DNA of 64,000 bases from Pseudomonas sp. P818. Lineage in GTDB: Bacteria; Pseudomonadota; Gammaproteobacteria; Pseudomonadales; Pseudomonadaceae. The stretch is taken from positions 372,001-436,000 of the forward strand of contig NZ_ATKM01000005.1 of assembly GCF_000418555.1 (NCBI RefSeq), read 5' to 3'. The position numbers and the translations under genes were made by a program. Under the pieces are notes generated by a model. The model did not search any database, was not told the origin of the DNA, and saw only the letters and a list, made by a program, of their open reading frames with translations. Numbering within the stretch: position 1 is the first letter of the stretch; every line of letters begins with the position of its first letter. Of this stretch, positions 39,149-49,852 are shown piece by piece.

Positions 39149-41470
39149 ATGCCCCGCCTAACCCGCCGCTGGCTCCTTATCCTCCTGTTCCCCCTGGCCC
39201 TGCTCTGGCTAGCCGACCGCCTCTTCCCGCTGCCCCTGCCCGAAGACGACCTGGCCCGCGTGGTGCTGGCCGAAGACGGTACGCCGCTGTGGCGCTTTGC
39301 CGACCGTGACGGTGTGTGGCGTTACCCGGTGACGCCGGACGAGGTCTCGCCCTATTACCTGGAAGCCCTGCTGACTTACGAGGATCGCTGGTTTCGTCAG
39401 CACCCCGGCATCAACCCGCTGGCGCTCGGGCGTGCCGCCTGGCAGAACCTGACCGGCGGGCGTGTGGTGTCCGGCGGCAGCACGCTGTCGATGCAGGTGG
39501 CGCGGCTGCTCGATCCGCACGGGCGTGACCTGCCCGGCAAGCTCAAGCAGCTATGGCGCACCGCGCAGCTGGAATGGCACCTGTCCAAGGACGAGATCCT
39601 CACGCTCTATCTCAATCGCGCGCCCTTCGGTGGCACCTTGCAGGGCGTTGCCGCCGCCAGCTGGAGCTATCTGGGCAAGCCACCAAGCCAGCTCACCCGC
39701 GCCGATGCTGCGCTGCTTGCCGTGCTGCCACAGGCGCCCAGCCGCTTGCGCCCGGACCGCCATCCCGAGCGTGCCCAGGCGGCGCGCGACAAGGTGCTCA
39801 GGCGCCTGGGCGAGTTTCAGGTGTGGCCGCAGGCGCAGGTCGACGAAGCGCTGGAAGAACCGGTGTTTCTCGCGCCGCGCCGCGAGCCGAGCCTGGCGCC
39901 CTTGCTGGCGCGGCGGCTGAACCGTGCCGGCAGCCCGCCGCTGATTCGTACCACCCTCGATGCCGGCTTGCAGCAGCGCCTGGAAGACTTGCTGCTGGGC
40001 TGGCGCGCGCGACTGCCGGAACGCACCTCGGCGGCGATCCTGGTGGTGGAGCACGAAAGCATGGCGGTGCGCGCCTATCTCGGCTCGGTGGATATCGCTG
40101 ACACCTCGCGCTTCGGCCACGTCGACATGGTTCGCGCCCTGCGTTCGCCCGGCTCGACGCTCAAACCCTTTCTTTACGGCATGGCGCTGGATGCCGGGCT
40201 GATCCACTCCGAGTCACTGCTGCAGGACGTCCCGCGGCATTACGGCGACTACCGCCCCGGCAACTTCGCCTCCGGTTTCATTGGCCCGGTGTCGGCCAGC
40301 GAAGCCCTCGCTACCTCGCTCAACCTGCCCGCCGTGCAACTGCTCGAAGCCTACGGGCCGAAACGTTTTGCCGGCGAGCTGCGCAGCGCGGGGCTGCCTA
40401 TCCGTCTGCCGGCACTGGCCGAGCCCAACCTGGCGCTGATCCTTGGTGGCGGTGGCTCGCGGCTGGAATCGCTGGTGGCCGGTTACAGTGCCTTCGCCCG
40501 CGGTGGTATGGCGGCCCGCCCGCGCCTGCAGCCAAACGATGAATTGCGTGAGCGCCGTCTGCTGTCACCCGGTTCGGCCTGGATCATCCGACGCATCCTC
40601 AGCGGCCAGGCGCGGCCGGATCGCGACCCGCGCGCACAGCTGGCGCAGCGCCCGACCCTGGCCTGGAAGACCGGCACCAGCTATGGCTTTCGCGATGCCT
40701 GGGCCATTGGTGTCGGGCCGCGCCATCTGATCGGCATCTGGATCGGTCGACCGGACGGCACCCCGGTGCCCGGCCAGTTCGGCCTGGCCTCGGCTGCGCC
40801 GCTGTTGCTGCAGGTGCATGATCTGCTGGTCAATCGCGACAGCCAGCGCGGCATCGCCGCACCGGCCGACCCGCAGCCGGCCGAGGTCGGCGTGGCCGCC
40901 ATCTGCTGGCCGTTGGGGCAGCCGATGAGCAAGGATGACCCCAACTGTCGCCGCCTGCGCTTTGCCTGGACGCTGGAGGGCACCACGCCACCGACCTTGC
41001 AGGCCGCCGATCAGCCGCTGGGCAGCGGCCTGCGCGAGCGTTACTGGGTCAATGCCGAGGGGCGTCGTGTCGGGCCTGCCTGTGCAGGTGCCGAGACGCG
41101 CGAGGTGGTGTTGTGGCCTGCCCCCTTGGAGCCCTGGCTGCCGCGCCGGGAGCGGCGTGCCGCGCGCTTGCCGGGTGTCGATCCGAGCTGTCCGCCGCCA
41201 GGCAGCAGCCAGGTAGCGCCGCTTTCCGTCGTCGGCGTACGCGATGGAGATCGCCTGCGCCGACCGCAGGGCAATCATGAACCGCTGCGCCTCAGCCTGT
41301 CGGCTCTGGGGGGCGGTGGTCGGCGCTGGTGGTTTCTCGATGGTCGGCCACTAGGCGAGAGCGCCCAGGATGAGCCCTTCAATCAGCCTTTCGACAGCGG
41401 CAGACATCAGCTCAGCGTGCTCGACGAGGCAGGGCAGACCGCCCGCGTGCAGTTCGAGATCACCGACTGA
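39149..41470 (+). CDS. pbpC: penicillin-binding protein 1C
   Basis: 773 residues. A single N-terminal membrane anchor (WLLILLFPLALLWLADRLF) is followed by a GT51 transglycosylase domain (EDRWFRQHPGINPLALGRA, GGSTLSMQVARLL) and a transpeptidase domain with active-site SPGSTLKPF, SLN and KTGTS. A BiPBP-type C-terminal domain comes last. It is a periplasmic peptidoglycan synthase, normally co-expressed with the alpha-2-macroglobulin. Here its translation signal is supplied by a palindromic repeat. Confidence 0.95.
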   Translation: MPRLTRRWLLILLFPLALLWLADRLFPLPLPEDDLARVVLAEDGTPLWRFADRDGVWRYPVTPDEVSPYYLEALLTYEDRWFRQHPGINPLALGRAAWQNLTGGRVVSGGSTLSMQVARLLDPHGRDLPGKLKQLWRTAQLEWHLSKDEILTLYLNRAPFGGTLQGVAAASWSYLGKPPSQLTRADAALLAVLPQAPSRLRPDRHPERAQAARDKVLRRLGEFQVWPQAQVDEALEEPVFLAPRREPSLAPLLARRLNRAGSPPLIRTTLDAGLQQRLEDLLLGWRARLPERTSAAILVVEHESMAVRAYLGSVDIADTSRFGHVDMVRALRSPGSTLKPFLYGMALDAGLIHSESLLQDVPRHYGDYRPGNFASGFIGPVSASEALATSLNLPAVQLLEAYGPKRFAGELRSAGLPIRLPALAEPNLALILGGGGSRLESLVAGYSAFARGGMAARPRLQPNDELRERRLLSPGSAWIIRRILSGQARPDRDPRAQLAQRPTLAWKTGTSYGFRDAWAIGVGPRHLIGIWIGRPDGTPVPGQFGLASAAPLLLQVHDLLVNRDSQRGIAAPADPQPAEVGVAAICWPLGQPMSKDDPNCRRLRFAWTLEGTTPPTLQAADQPLGSGLRERYWVNAEGRRVGPACAGAETREVVLWPAPLEPWLPRRERRAARLPGVDPSCPPPGSSQVAPLSVVGVRDGDRLRRPQGNHEPLRLSLSALGGGGRRWWFLDGRPLGESAQDEPFNQPFDSGRHQLSVLDEAGQTARVQFEITD

Positions 41471-41535
41471 GCGGTCGCCAGGGTGGCGTTTCGCTGTCTA
41501 AACTCAACGGGCCGGGACCGGACGAGTGAGACGCG

Positions 41536-42303
41536 ATGACCAGGTTGCTGCATCTGCTGCTGTTGTCGCTGCTCTGCGCCGAACTCCCGGCGAGGGAGCT
41601 GGTGCTCTATACGGAAGAGAATCCGCCCATCAACTACAGCCAGGCCGGCGAGCTCGAGGGGATGGCCGTCGAGGTGGTGAGGGAGTTGCTGCAGCGTACC
41701 GACAGCCGCGCGCAGATCCTCAGTGTGCCCTGGGCACGCGGCTACAGGATGGCAACCACCCAGCCCGATGTCGGCCTGTTCGTGACGGTGCGCACCCCGG
41801 AGCGCGAGACGTTGTTCCGCTGGGTCGGGCCGATCATCAGTACCAGCACCACCCTGTACGCACGAAGCGGTGAGGCGTTGCCGGTCACCACCCTGGAAGA
41901 GGCTCGACAACTGGGGCGAATCGCCGTGCCGCGTGACTGGTATTCGCATCAGGTGCTGGTGCGGCTGGGGTTCAACAACCTGGAGCTGGTACCCAAACCC
42001 CACGAGATGGTGCGCATGACCCTGCTGGGGCGGGTGCCTCTGATGGTCTACGAGGACCAGCTGCTGCCCGGCCTGCTGCAGGAGGTGGGTGCGGCGCCGG
42101 ATGCATTGCAGCCTGTGCATACCTTCATGCGCACCAGCAGCTATATCGCCTTCTCCCTCGGCACCGACCCGATGCGAGTGCAACGTTGGCAGGCTGAGCT
42201 TGACGCGATGAAGCGCGACGGCAGCTTCGCGCGCATCCATCTGCGCTGGTTTCCCAATGAGCCGCCCGCCGGATTGCAGGCCGACCAGGACCTGTTGCCG
42301 TGA
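41536..42303 (+). CDS. periplasmic solute-binding protein, family 3-like
   Basis: 255 residues with a cleavable signal peptide (MTRLLHLLLLSLLCAELPA). The mature part begins ELVLYTEENPPINYSQAGEL and continues with GMAVEVVRELLQRT, the typical start of type-3 solute-binding proteins for amino acids and related compounds. No transporter genes are adjacent, so it may be an orphan sensor or binding protein; a chemoreceptor gene follows 147 bp downstream. The ligand is unknown. Confidence 0.82.
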   Translation: MTRLLHLLLLSLLCAELPARELVLYTEENPPINYSQAGELEGMAVEVVRELLQRTDSRAQILSVPWARGYRMATTQPDVGLFVTVRTPERETLFRWVGPIISTSTTLYARSGEALPVTTLEEARQLGRIAVPRDWYSHQVLVRLGFNNLELVPKPHEMVRMTLLGRVPLMVYEDQLLPGLLQEVGAAPDALQPVHTFMRTSSYIAFSLGTDPMRVQRWQAELDAMKRDGSFARIHLRWFPNEPPAGLQADQDLLP

Positions 42304-42399
42304 ATGGCCACGGCTGCCCACACGTCTGAAAACGACAAGAACCGCTGGTTTCTTTGCTCGACGCGCCGATACGGTTTTCGCATGAGTCTGTCTGTAATA

Positions 42400-42421
42400 T
42401 TGTGGACAAAATTGTATCCAA
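42400..42421 (+). promoter_or_regulatory. tandem GntR-type operator-like sites before the chemoreceptor
   Basis: TTGTGGACAA (42400-42409) and TTGTATCCAA (42412-42421) lie 29-50 bp upstream of the ATG at 42450, in an AT-rich patch. The second is identical to the site at atzF (5959-5968), and both fit TTGTnnnCAA-type GntR targets. Confidence 0.4.
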
Positions 42422-42449
42422 TTAATCTTGCGAATCTCCGGAGACCCTT

Positions 42450-44317
42450 ATGCGTCTATGGCAGCGCAGTATCCAGTGGCAGTTGATACTCAGCATGGGC
42501 GCCGCCCTGCTGGCCAGCATTCTGATCGTCGTAGGCATCTATTCGGCTGTGGTTGACCGCCTGACCGAGCGCTACCTGATCGAGGAGGCGCTACCGGCGC
42601 GGGCGCTGGCGATTCGCAACGACCTGGAGCGCGTGCTGACCGCACCGATCACCGCCAATGCCTCGATTGCCGAGAACAGCCTGGTCCAGGACTGGCTGGC
42701 TGCAGGCGAGGATGCCGCCCGGCGTGACGAATTCGCTCGCTACCTGGAGGGCGTGCGCGCCCAGCAGAACGCCATGACGACCTCAATCGTCGCACTGGCG
42801 AGCGGCAACTACACCACTGGTGAAGGACTGATGCGCACCCTCGACAGATCGACATCGACAAGACCACGCGCCTGCCGACGCTGTTCATCAACCAGCGCAT
42901 CAAGCGCGGCGGTAAGACCCTCGGCGTCGCTGGCCTGGGGTACGACCTCGCGGACATGTCGAAGATGATCAGCGAGTTCCGCTTTGGCGAGCGCGGCCAG
43001 GTGTTTCTCATCGATAGCCAGGGCAACGTCAAGGTGCATCCGCGTTCCGAGCTGAGCGGTAGCGGCAAGCTCGACGAGCTGTTCGGTGCCGATGCTGGGC
43101 GTCTGGCGCTGGCTGGTGATGGTCATGCGGTGCGCTTCGAGCGCGGTGGCGAAACCTTTCTCGCCGTGGCGCAGAAATTCGCCAGCATCGACTGGCTGCT
43201 GGTCAGCGAGGTGCCGGAGGCGGAGATCTATGCCGAGGCGCGTCAGGCGTTACTGCTGACCAGCCTGGTCGGCCTTGCCGTGGCGCTGCTGTTCCTCGGC
43301 CTGGTGGTGTGGCTGGCGCGCGGGCTGGTCCGGCCGATCCGCCAGGTCACTCAGGCACTGGTGGAAATCGGCGGCGGTGGCGGCGATCTGACGCGCCGTC
43401 TCGACGAGTCGCGAGCTGATGAACTGGGCGATCTGGCGCGTGGCTTCAACCGTTTCCTCGCCAGCCAGCGCGACCTGATCGGTGATGTGCTGGCGACCAG
43501 CGAGCGCTTGCGCACCGCGGTCGATCAGGTGGCGCGAGTGGTGGAGAACACCGCCGGACGCGCCGGGCAGCAGCAGGAAATGACCGACATGGTGGCCACC
43601 GCCGTGCACGAGATGGGCCTGACCGTGCAGGAAATCGCGCGCAACGCCAGCAATGCCGCGCAGTCCTCGCACAGCGCACGCGAAGAGGCGCAGATTGCGC
43701 GTCAGGTGGTCGGGCAGTCCATTGCCCATATCGAGCGGATGTCCGCCGATATCGGCAGTGCTGCCGAGGCGGTGGGCGAGCTGGCCGAGCAGGTCGCCTC
43801 CATCGACCAGGTACTGGCGGTGATCCGCGGTGTCTCCGAACAGACCAATCTGCTGGCGCTCAATGCCGCCATCGAGGCAGCGCGCGCCGGTGAGATGGGA
43901 CGCGGTTTCGCTGTGGTCGCCGATGAGGTACGCACCCTGGCCAGCCGCACCCAGGCTTCCACCGACGAGATCCAGCAGATGATCCAGCGTCTGAAGCAGG
44001 GCGCGGAAACGGCGGTCAGCTCCATGCACGCCGGCCAGTCGGCCACCGGTACGGGTGTCGAGTCCAGTCAACGTACGGGGCAGTCGCTCGGTGCGATCAC
44101 CGCGCAGGTCGAGCGCATCAGCGACATGAACACCCAGGTAGCGGCAGCGACCGAGGAGCAGAGCTCGGTGACCGAGGAGATCAACCGCAACGTGCAGGGC
44201 ATTGCCGATCTGGCGCATGCCACAGCCGGCGAAGTGCGCGCCTGCCGCGAGGACTGCCAGACACTGAGTCGCCTCGCCGATGACCTGAGCGGCCAGATGG
44301 GCAAGTTCCGCCTTTAG
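42450..44317 (+). pseudogene. methyl-accepting chemotaxis protein, frameshifted by a deletion
   Basis: The first frame starts MRLWQRSIQWQLILSMGAAL (ATG 42450, CGGAGA upstream) with a membrane segment and the beginning of a Cache-type sensor, but loses its frame near 42838-42852 after GEGLMRTL. The second frame carries [18 protein letters not shown], the rest of the sensor, a second membrane segment ([21 protein letters not shown]), HAMP and an intact signalling tip ([19 protein letters not shown]). Related receptors have roughly 20-25 more residues (with a WFY motif) at the break, so this looks like a deletion of a length not divisible by three. Short TCGACA repeats mark the junction. Confidence 0.8.
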
Positions 44318-44439
44318 TGAGTCTGATGGTTCGTAGGCTATGCGGTGCGCGGCGTTATCGTCGCCGGCTCGCATGGGCGCGCAGCCAGGCGACCTCGGGA
44401 TGCCTATCAACCGGCATGTGATCCTGCGGCCGTGGCGCC

Positions 44440-45567
44440 TCAGTGATCTGCCGCGACCAGGCGGTTGCGGCCTTCGCGTTTGGCGCGATACAGGGCGCCG
44501 TCGACGCGTCGGAAGAACGCATCGGCGTCGCCATCATGACGGCTGCTGAAACAGCCGACACCCAGGCTGGTGGTCAGCGCCAGGCGCTGACCGGCCAGGG
44601 GCAGGCCTTCTGTTTCCAGCTCCTTGCGGAATCGCTCGGCCAGCTCCCAGGCCTGAGCCAGGGTGGTGCACGGCAGCAGTACGCCGAATTCCTCGCCGCC
44701 GAGGCGCAGCAGGGCGTCGCCGTCACGGCGAAATACCTTGCGCATACGCTCGGCGAACGCACTCAGGCAGGCATCGCCACCGGCATGGCCGTGCTCATCG
44801 TTCACTTTCTTGAAGAAGTCGATGTCCATCAGCACCAGCGACAGTGGTTCGCCTTGGCGCACGGCATTGGCCACCAGGCTGGGAAACAGGTTGTTGAACT
44901 GATAGCGATTGCCCAGCTGCGTCAGGCTGTCGGTGCGGCTGAGCCGATCGAGCTGACTCTGCTGTTCCAGCAGTTTCAGCTCAAGGTTCAGCGTGGCGCG
45001 GTACTCGCGATGGTTGCGACCTAGCACCAGGACCAGATAGCTGAGGTAAAAGGTCAGGGTGATCAACATCGCGTGCTGTTGTTGCCAGTTCATCGTCATC
45101 ACCGCCAGGCCCGGCAGGTAAAGCAGAGCCAGGGCCAGCAAGGCGCGGCCACGGCGCATGGCGAAGTTGAAAGTCATCGCCGTGCTGAAGGCTACCGTGG
45201 CCAGAGTGGCGATCATTTCCGAGTCGTTATAGGCATCGCTGTATAGCGCCAAGGCATGCGCCTGGCCCCAGCACAGCGCGGTCAGCAGGATCAGCCCCCA
45301 ATGCCGATCCAGCCAGCGCTGTAACTGCTCGGGGCTGTCGAGGCCGTCGGGTCGGTGCAGCAGTCGCGCTGCCAGAAGGGCGCCGAACAGTGCACAACCC
45401 AGCACTCCGCCGAGAAGCCGTTCGTCCGGTGCATTACTGAATGCCCAGGTCAGCAGCCAGGCGAGCAGGTAGAAGAAGCCGCCCAGGCGCGTGCGGATAC
45501 GAGTGTCATCCACTTCACGCCAGAGGGCGAAGATATTGGGCTGGCGCGGTACTTCGGCGTCGGTCAT
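44440..45567 (-). CDS. membrane-bound GGDEF diguanylate cyclase
   Basis: 375 residues. About six membrane segments fill residues 28-185, followed by a short helix (LELKLLEQQSQLDRLSRTD) and a GGDEF domain with DIDFFKKVNDEHGHAGGD and active-site LGGEEFGVLL. It should make cyclic di-GMP in response to a membrane or membrane-soluble signal. Transcribed divergently from fdnG across a 267-bp gap that contains an 8-bp TCGCCAGC/GCTGGCGA hairpin (45735-45757) and no other gene. Confidence 0.9.
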   Translation of the reverse strand: MTDAEVPRQPNIFALWREVDDTRIRTRLGGFFYLLAWLLTWAFSNAPDERLLGGVLGCALFGALLAARLLHRPDGLDSPEQLQRWLDRHWGLILLTALCWGQAHALALYSDAYNDSEMIATLATVAFSTAMTFNFAMRRGRALLALALLYLPGLAVMTMNWQQQHAMLITLTFYLSYLVLVLGRNHREYRATLNLELKLLEQQSQLDRLSRTDSLTQLGNRYQFNNLFPSLVANAVRQGEPLSLVLMDIDFFKKVNDEHGHAGGDACLSAFAERMRKVFRRDGDALLRLGGEEFGVLLPCTTLAQAWELAERFRKELETEGLPLAGQRLALTTSLGVGCFSSRHDGDADAFFRRVDGALYRAKREGRNRLVAADH

Positions 45568-45834
45568 GTCGTTAGCCTGCTGTCGCTGGCAGCCAGCGTC
45601 CGGGCCGTTGGGGCGACGTCAAAGCTTCTCCAAAGCTTTTGTGATCACAGAAAGTATGTGTGCAGCATAGCGCTTTTTTTCTCGGGTTAGCATGTCCAAT
45701 TGCCAGTATTTATTCGCCGTTGGTCTCGCATGCGTCGCCAGCACATGAAGCTGGCGAACGTGACGCGATGGTCTAGGCTGAAAGCGATGCGCTCGGCAAC
45801 GCACCGGGCGTCAGCCTGATTTGGGAGACCCACG

Positions 45835-48800
45835 ATGGACATGAACCGTCGACAGTTCTTCAAGGTCTGCGGCGTAGGCCTTGGAGCATCGAGCCTGGCG
45901 GCTCTGGGAGTCGCACCCCCGGAAGCCTTCGCCGACCAGGTACGGCACTTCAAACTGACCAGCACCACCGAAACCCGCAACACCTGCCCTTACTGCTCGG
46001 TCGGCTGTGGCCTGATCCTCTACAGCCAGGGGGATGCGGCCAAGAACGTGGCGCAGAACATCATCCACATCGAGGGCGACGCCGATCATCCGGTCAACCG
46101 CGGCACCCTCTGCCCCAAGGGCGCCGGCCTGCTGGACTTCGTCCATAGCCCCAACCGCCTGAAGTATCCGCAAGTACGCGAAGCCGGCTCCAACGAGTGG
46201 AAGCGTATCGACTGGGACGAAGCGCTGGACCGCATCGCCCGGCACGTGAAGGCCGACCGCGACGCCAATTTCATCGAGAAGAACGAGCAGGGCCAGACGG
46301 TCAACCGCTGGCTGAGCTCGGGCTTTCTGGCCGCCTCGGCATCGAGCAACGAGGCTGGCTACATCACCCACAAGGTGGTGCGTTCCCTTGGCATGCTGGG
46401 GTTCGATAACCAGGCACGTGTCTGACATGGCCCGACGGTGGCAAGTCTTGCCCCGACGTTTGGCCGTGGAGCCATGACCAACCACTGGACCGACATCAAG
46501 AATGCCGATCTGGTGCTGATCATGGGCGGCAATGCCGCCGAGGCCCACCCCTGTGGCTTCAAATGGGTGACCGAGGCCAAGGCGCATAACAAGGCCAAGC
46601 TGGTGGTGGTCGACCCGCGCTTCACCCGTTCGGCTTCAGTGGCCGACTTCTATGCGCCGATCCGTACCGGTACCGATATCGCCTTCCTTGGCGGGCTGAT
46701 CAACTACCTGCTGGAGAACGACAAGATCCAGCACGAGTACGTGCGCAACTACACCGACGTCAGCTTCGTGGTGCGCGAGGACTATGCCTTCGAAGATGGC
46801 ATGTTCAGCGGCTACGACGCCGAGAAACGGCGCTACGACAAGAGCAGTTGGGGCTATGAGATCGGTGAGGACGGTTACGCCGTTGTCGATCCGACGCTCA
46901 GCCACCCGCGCTGCGTGTTCAACCTGCTGAAGAAGCACTACAGCCGCTACACACCGGATCTGGTCAGTAGCATTTGTGGCACGCCCAAGGCGCAGATGCT
47001 GCAGGTGTGGGAAACCGTCGCCGAATGCTCGGCGCCGGGCAAGGTCATGACCATCATGTACGCCCTGGGCTGGACCCAGCACTCGGTCGGTTCGCAGATG
47101 ATCCGTACCGGCGCCATGCTGCAGTTGCTGCTGGGCAACATCGGCATGCCGGGTGGCGGCATGAATGCCCTGCGTGGTCACTCCAACATCCAGGGCCTGA
47201 CCGACCTCGGCCTGCTTTCCAATCTGCTGCCGGGCTACCTCAGCCTGGCGCTGGACGCCGAGCAGGATTATGCCGCCTATATCGCCAGGCGCTCGCCCAA
47301 GCCGCTGCGGCCGGGGCAGTTGTCCTACTGGCAGAACTACGAGAAGTTCCACGTCAGCCTGATGAAGGCCTGGTACGGCAAGAACGCCACGGCGGAGAAC
47401 AACTGGGGCTTCGACTGGTTGCCCAAGCTGGATGTGCCCGGCTACGACGTGCTCAAGGTCTTCGACATGATGTACGAGGGCAAGGTCAACGGTTACTTCT
47501 GCCAGGGCTTCAATCCCATCGCCTCGTTCCCCGACAAGGCCAAGGTCAGCGCCGCGCTGGCCAAGCTCAAGTACCTGGTGATCATGGATCCGCTGGCCAC
47601 CGAGACCTCGGAGTTCTGGCGCAATGCCGGCGAGTTTAACGACGTCGACACCGCCAGCATCCAGACCGAAGTGTTCCGCCTGCCCACCACCTGCTTCGCC
47701 GAGGAGGACGGCTCGCTGGTCAACAGCGGACGCTGGCTGCAGTGGCACTGGAAGGGCGCCGAGCCGCCCGGCCAGGCACGCACCGACATCGCCATCATGG
47801 CCGGGCTGTTCCATCGCTTGCGCCAGGCCTACGCCACCGAGGGCGGGGCCTTCCCCGATCCGATCCTCAACCTCGACTGGTCGTACCTGAAACCGGACGA
47901 GCCCGGGCCGGACGAGATCGCCCGCGAGTTCAACGGCAAGGCCCTGGAAGATCTCCATGATCCGGCCACCGGGGCGTTGCAGGCCAAGGCCGGCGAGCAG
48001 CTCAGTGGTTTCGGCCTGCTGCGCGCGGATGGCTCCACCGCCAGTGGTTGCTGGATCTTCTGCGGTTCGTGGACGGCGCAGGGTAACCAGATGGCGCGGC
48101 GCGACAACGCCGACCCCTACGGTATGGGCCAGACGCTTGGCTGGGCCTGGTCCTGGCCGGCCAACCGACGCATTCTCTACAACCGTGCCTCGGCCGACCC
48201 CAGCGGCAAGCCGTGGGATGTCGAGAAGAAGCGTCTGGTGTGGTGGAACGGCAAGGCCTGGGGCGGCACCGACGTGCCCGACTTCAAGGCCGACTCGCCG
48301 CCGGCCGAGGGCATGAACCCTTTCATCATGAACCCTGAAGGGGTGGCGCGCCTGTTCGCCGTGGACAAGATGGCCGAAGGGCCATTCCCCGAGCACTATG
48401 AGCCGTTCGAGACGCCGATCGGGCGCAACCCGATGCACCCGGACAATGCGCTGGCCATCAGCAACCCGGCGGCGCGGGTGTTCAAGGGCGATATGGAGAT
48501 GCTGGGCAAGGCGGACGCCTTCCCCTATGCCGCCACCACCTACCGTCTGACCGAGCACTTCCACTTCTGGACCAAGCATTGTCGGCTCAACGCCATTACC
48601 CAGCCCGAGCAGTTCGTCGAGATCGGCGAGGCGCTGGCCAGGGAGCTGGGCATCGTCGCCGGCGAGCGGGTCAAGGTGTCGTCCAACCGTGGCTATATCA
48701 AGGCGGTGGCGGTGGTGACCAAGCGCATCAAGCCGCTGACCGTGGACGGCAAAACCGTGCATCAGATCGGCATCCCGCTGCACTGGGGCTTCGCCGGTGT

Positions 48801-48906
48801 GGCGCGCAACGGTTACCTGACCAACACCCTGACGCCCTTCGTCGGCGACGGCAACACGCAGACCCCGGAATTCAAGTCGTTCCTGGTCAACGTGGAAAAG
48901 GCATAG
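45835..48906 (+). CDS. fdnG: selenocysteine-containing formate dehydrogenase, major subunit
   Basis: Molybdenum enzyme oxidising formate in the periplasm. The reading frame of 1023 residues includes UGA at 46423-46425, read as selenocysteine 197. The protein continues [19 protein letters not shown] with no change of frame, as in E. coli FdnG/FdoG. The N-terminus is a Tat signal ([13 protein letters not shown]). A 4Fe-4S cluster is bound by the cysteines in [12 protein letters not shown] and GTLCPKG, followed by the bis-MGD binding domains. It is the first gene of fdnGHI and lies upstream of fdhE, selA, selB and tRNA-Sec, which supply assembly and selenocysteine insertion. Confidence 0.96.
46423..46465 (+). 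promoter_or_regulatory. selenocysteine UGA codon and SECIS-like hairpin
   Basis: UGA followed 16 nt later by GGCAAGTCTTGCC, which folds into a short stem with a GU-containing apical loop, the arrangement SelB recognises in E. coli fdnG and fdhF mRNAs. The local codons UGA-CAU-GGC-CCG match known formate dehydrogenase selenocysteine contexts. Confidence 0.88.
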
Positions 48907-48916
48907 GAGCAGCGCC

Positions 48917-49843
48917 ATGGCCTCACAAGACATCATCGCCCGCTCCGCCACCACCACGCCGATGCCCTCCGTAAGGCAGGTCGGCGAGGTGGCCAAGCTC
49001 ATCGACGTTTCCAAGTGCATCGGCTGCAAGGCCTGTCAGGTGGCGTGCTCGGAATGGAACGACCTGCGTGACGAGGTCGGTCAGAACCACGGCACCTACG
49101 ACAACCCGACCGACCTCACCGCCAGCTCCTGGACGGTGATGCGTTTCACCGAGCACGAGGACGAAGCTGGCAAGCTGGAATGGCTGATCCGCAAGGATGG
49201 CTGCATGCACTGCGCCGAGCCCGGCTGCCTGGCGGCATGCCCGAGCCCGGGCGCGATCATCCAGTACGCCAACGGCATCGTCGACTTCAATCAGGACAAG
49301 TGCATCGGCTGCGGCTATTGCATCACCGGTTGCCCGTTCAACATCCCACGCATCTCGCAGAAGGACCACAAGGCCTACAAATGCAGCCTGTGTTCCGACC
49401 GCGTCGCCGTCGGTATGGAGCCGGCCTGCGTGAAGACCTGCCCGACCGGCGCCATCGTCTTCGGCACCAAGGAGGCGATGAAGGAGCATGCCGATGGGCG
49501 CATTGCCGACTTGAAGTCACGCGGCTACGACAACGCCGGCCTGTACGATCCCGACGGTGTCGGTGGTACCCACGTGATGTACGTGCTGCATCACGCCGAC
49601 CAGCCGTCGCTCTATGCCGGCCTGCCGAACGCGCCGAGCATCAGTCCGCTGGTGTCGTTGTGGAAGGGCGTGACCAAGCCGCTCGGTCTGTTGGCCATGG
49701 GCGCCACGGCGCTGATCGGGTTCTTCCACTACATCCGCGTCGGGCGCAACCGCGTGGAAGAGGATGAGCCCGTGACGGGTGACCCAGCCGTGCATCAGGT
49801 CGACCCGGCCGTGCACACCTATGATCCGAACCAGCGGCCGTAG
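48917..49843 (+). CDS. fdnH: formate dehydrogenase iron-sulfur subunit
   Basis: 308 residues. Four ferredoxin-like cysteine clusters are visible: [37 protein letters not shown] and CSLCSDR...CVKTCP. A C-terminal membrane anchor ([20 protein letters not shown]) holds it at the periplasmic face. It passes electrons from FdnG to the cytochrome b subunit. Ten bp separate it from fdnG. Confidence 0.96.
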   Translation: MASQDIIARSATTTPMPSVRQVGEVAKLIDVSKCIGCKACQVACSEWNDLRDEVGQNHGTYDNPTDLTASSWTVMRFTEHEDEAGKLEWLIRKDGCMHCAEPGCLAACPSPGAIIQYANGIVDFNQDKCIGCGYCITGCPFNIPRISQKDHKAYKCSLCSDRVAVGMEPACVKTCPTGAIVFGTKEAMKEHADGRIADLKSRGYDNAGLYDPDGVGGTHVMYVLHHADQPSLYAGLPNAPSISPLVSLWKGVTKPLGLLAMGATALIGFFHYIRVGRNRVEEDEPVTGDPAVHQVDPAVHTYDPNQRP

Positions 49844-49852
49844 GAGACCAGC

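Noticed and set aside
45638..45650. TGTGATCACA palindrome before fdnG as a Vfr/CRP site
   Set aside because: CRP-type sites need about six bases between TGTGA and TCACA; here the halves touch.
46423..46437. Apparent split of fdnG into two genes at a stop codon
   Set aside because: The UGA is in frame, at the known selenocysteine position, followed by a SECIS-like hairpin and accompanied by selA, selB and tRNA-Sec.
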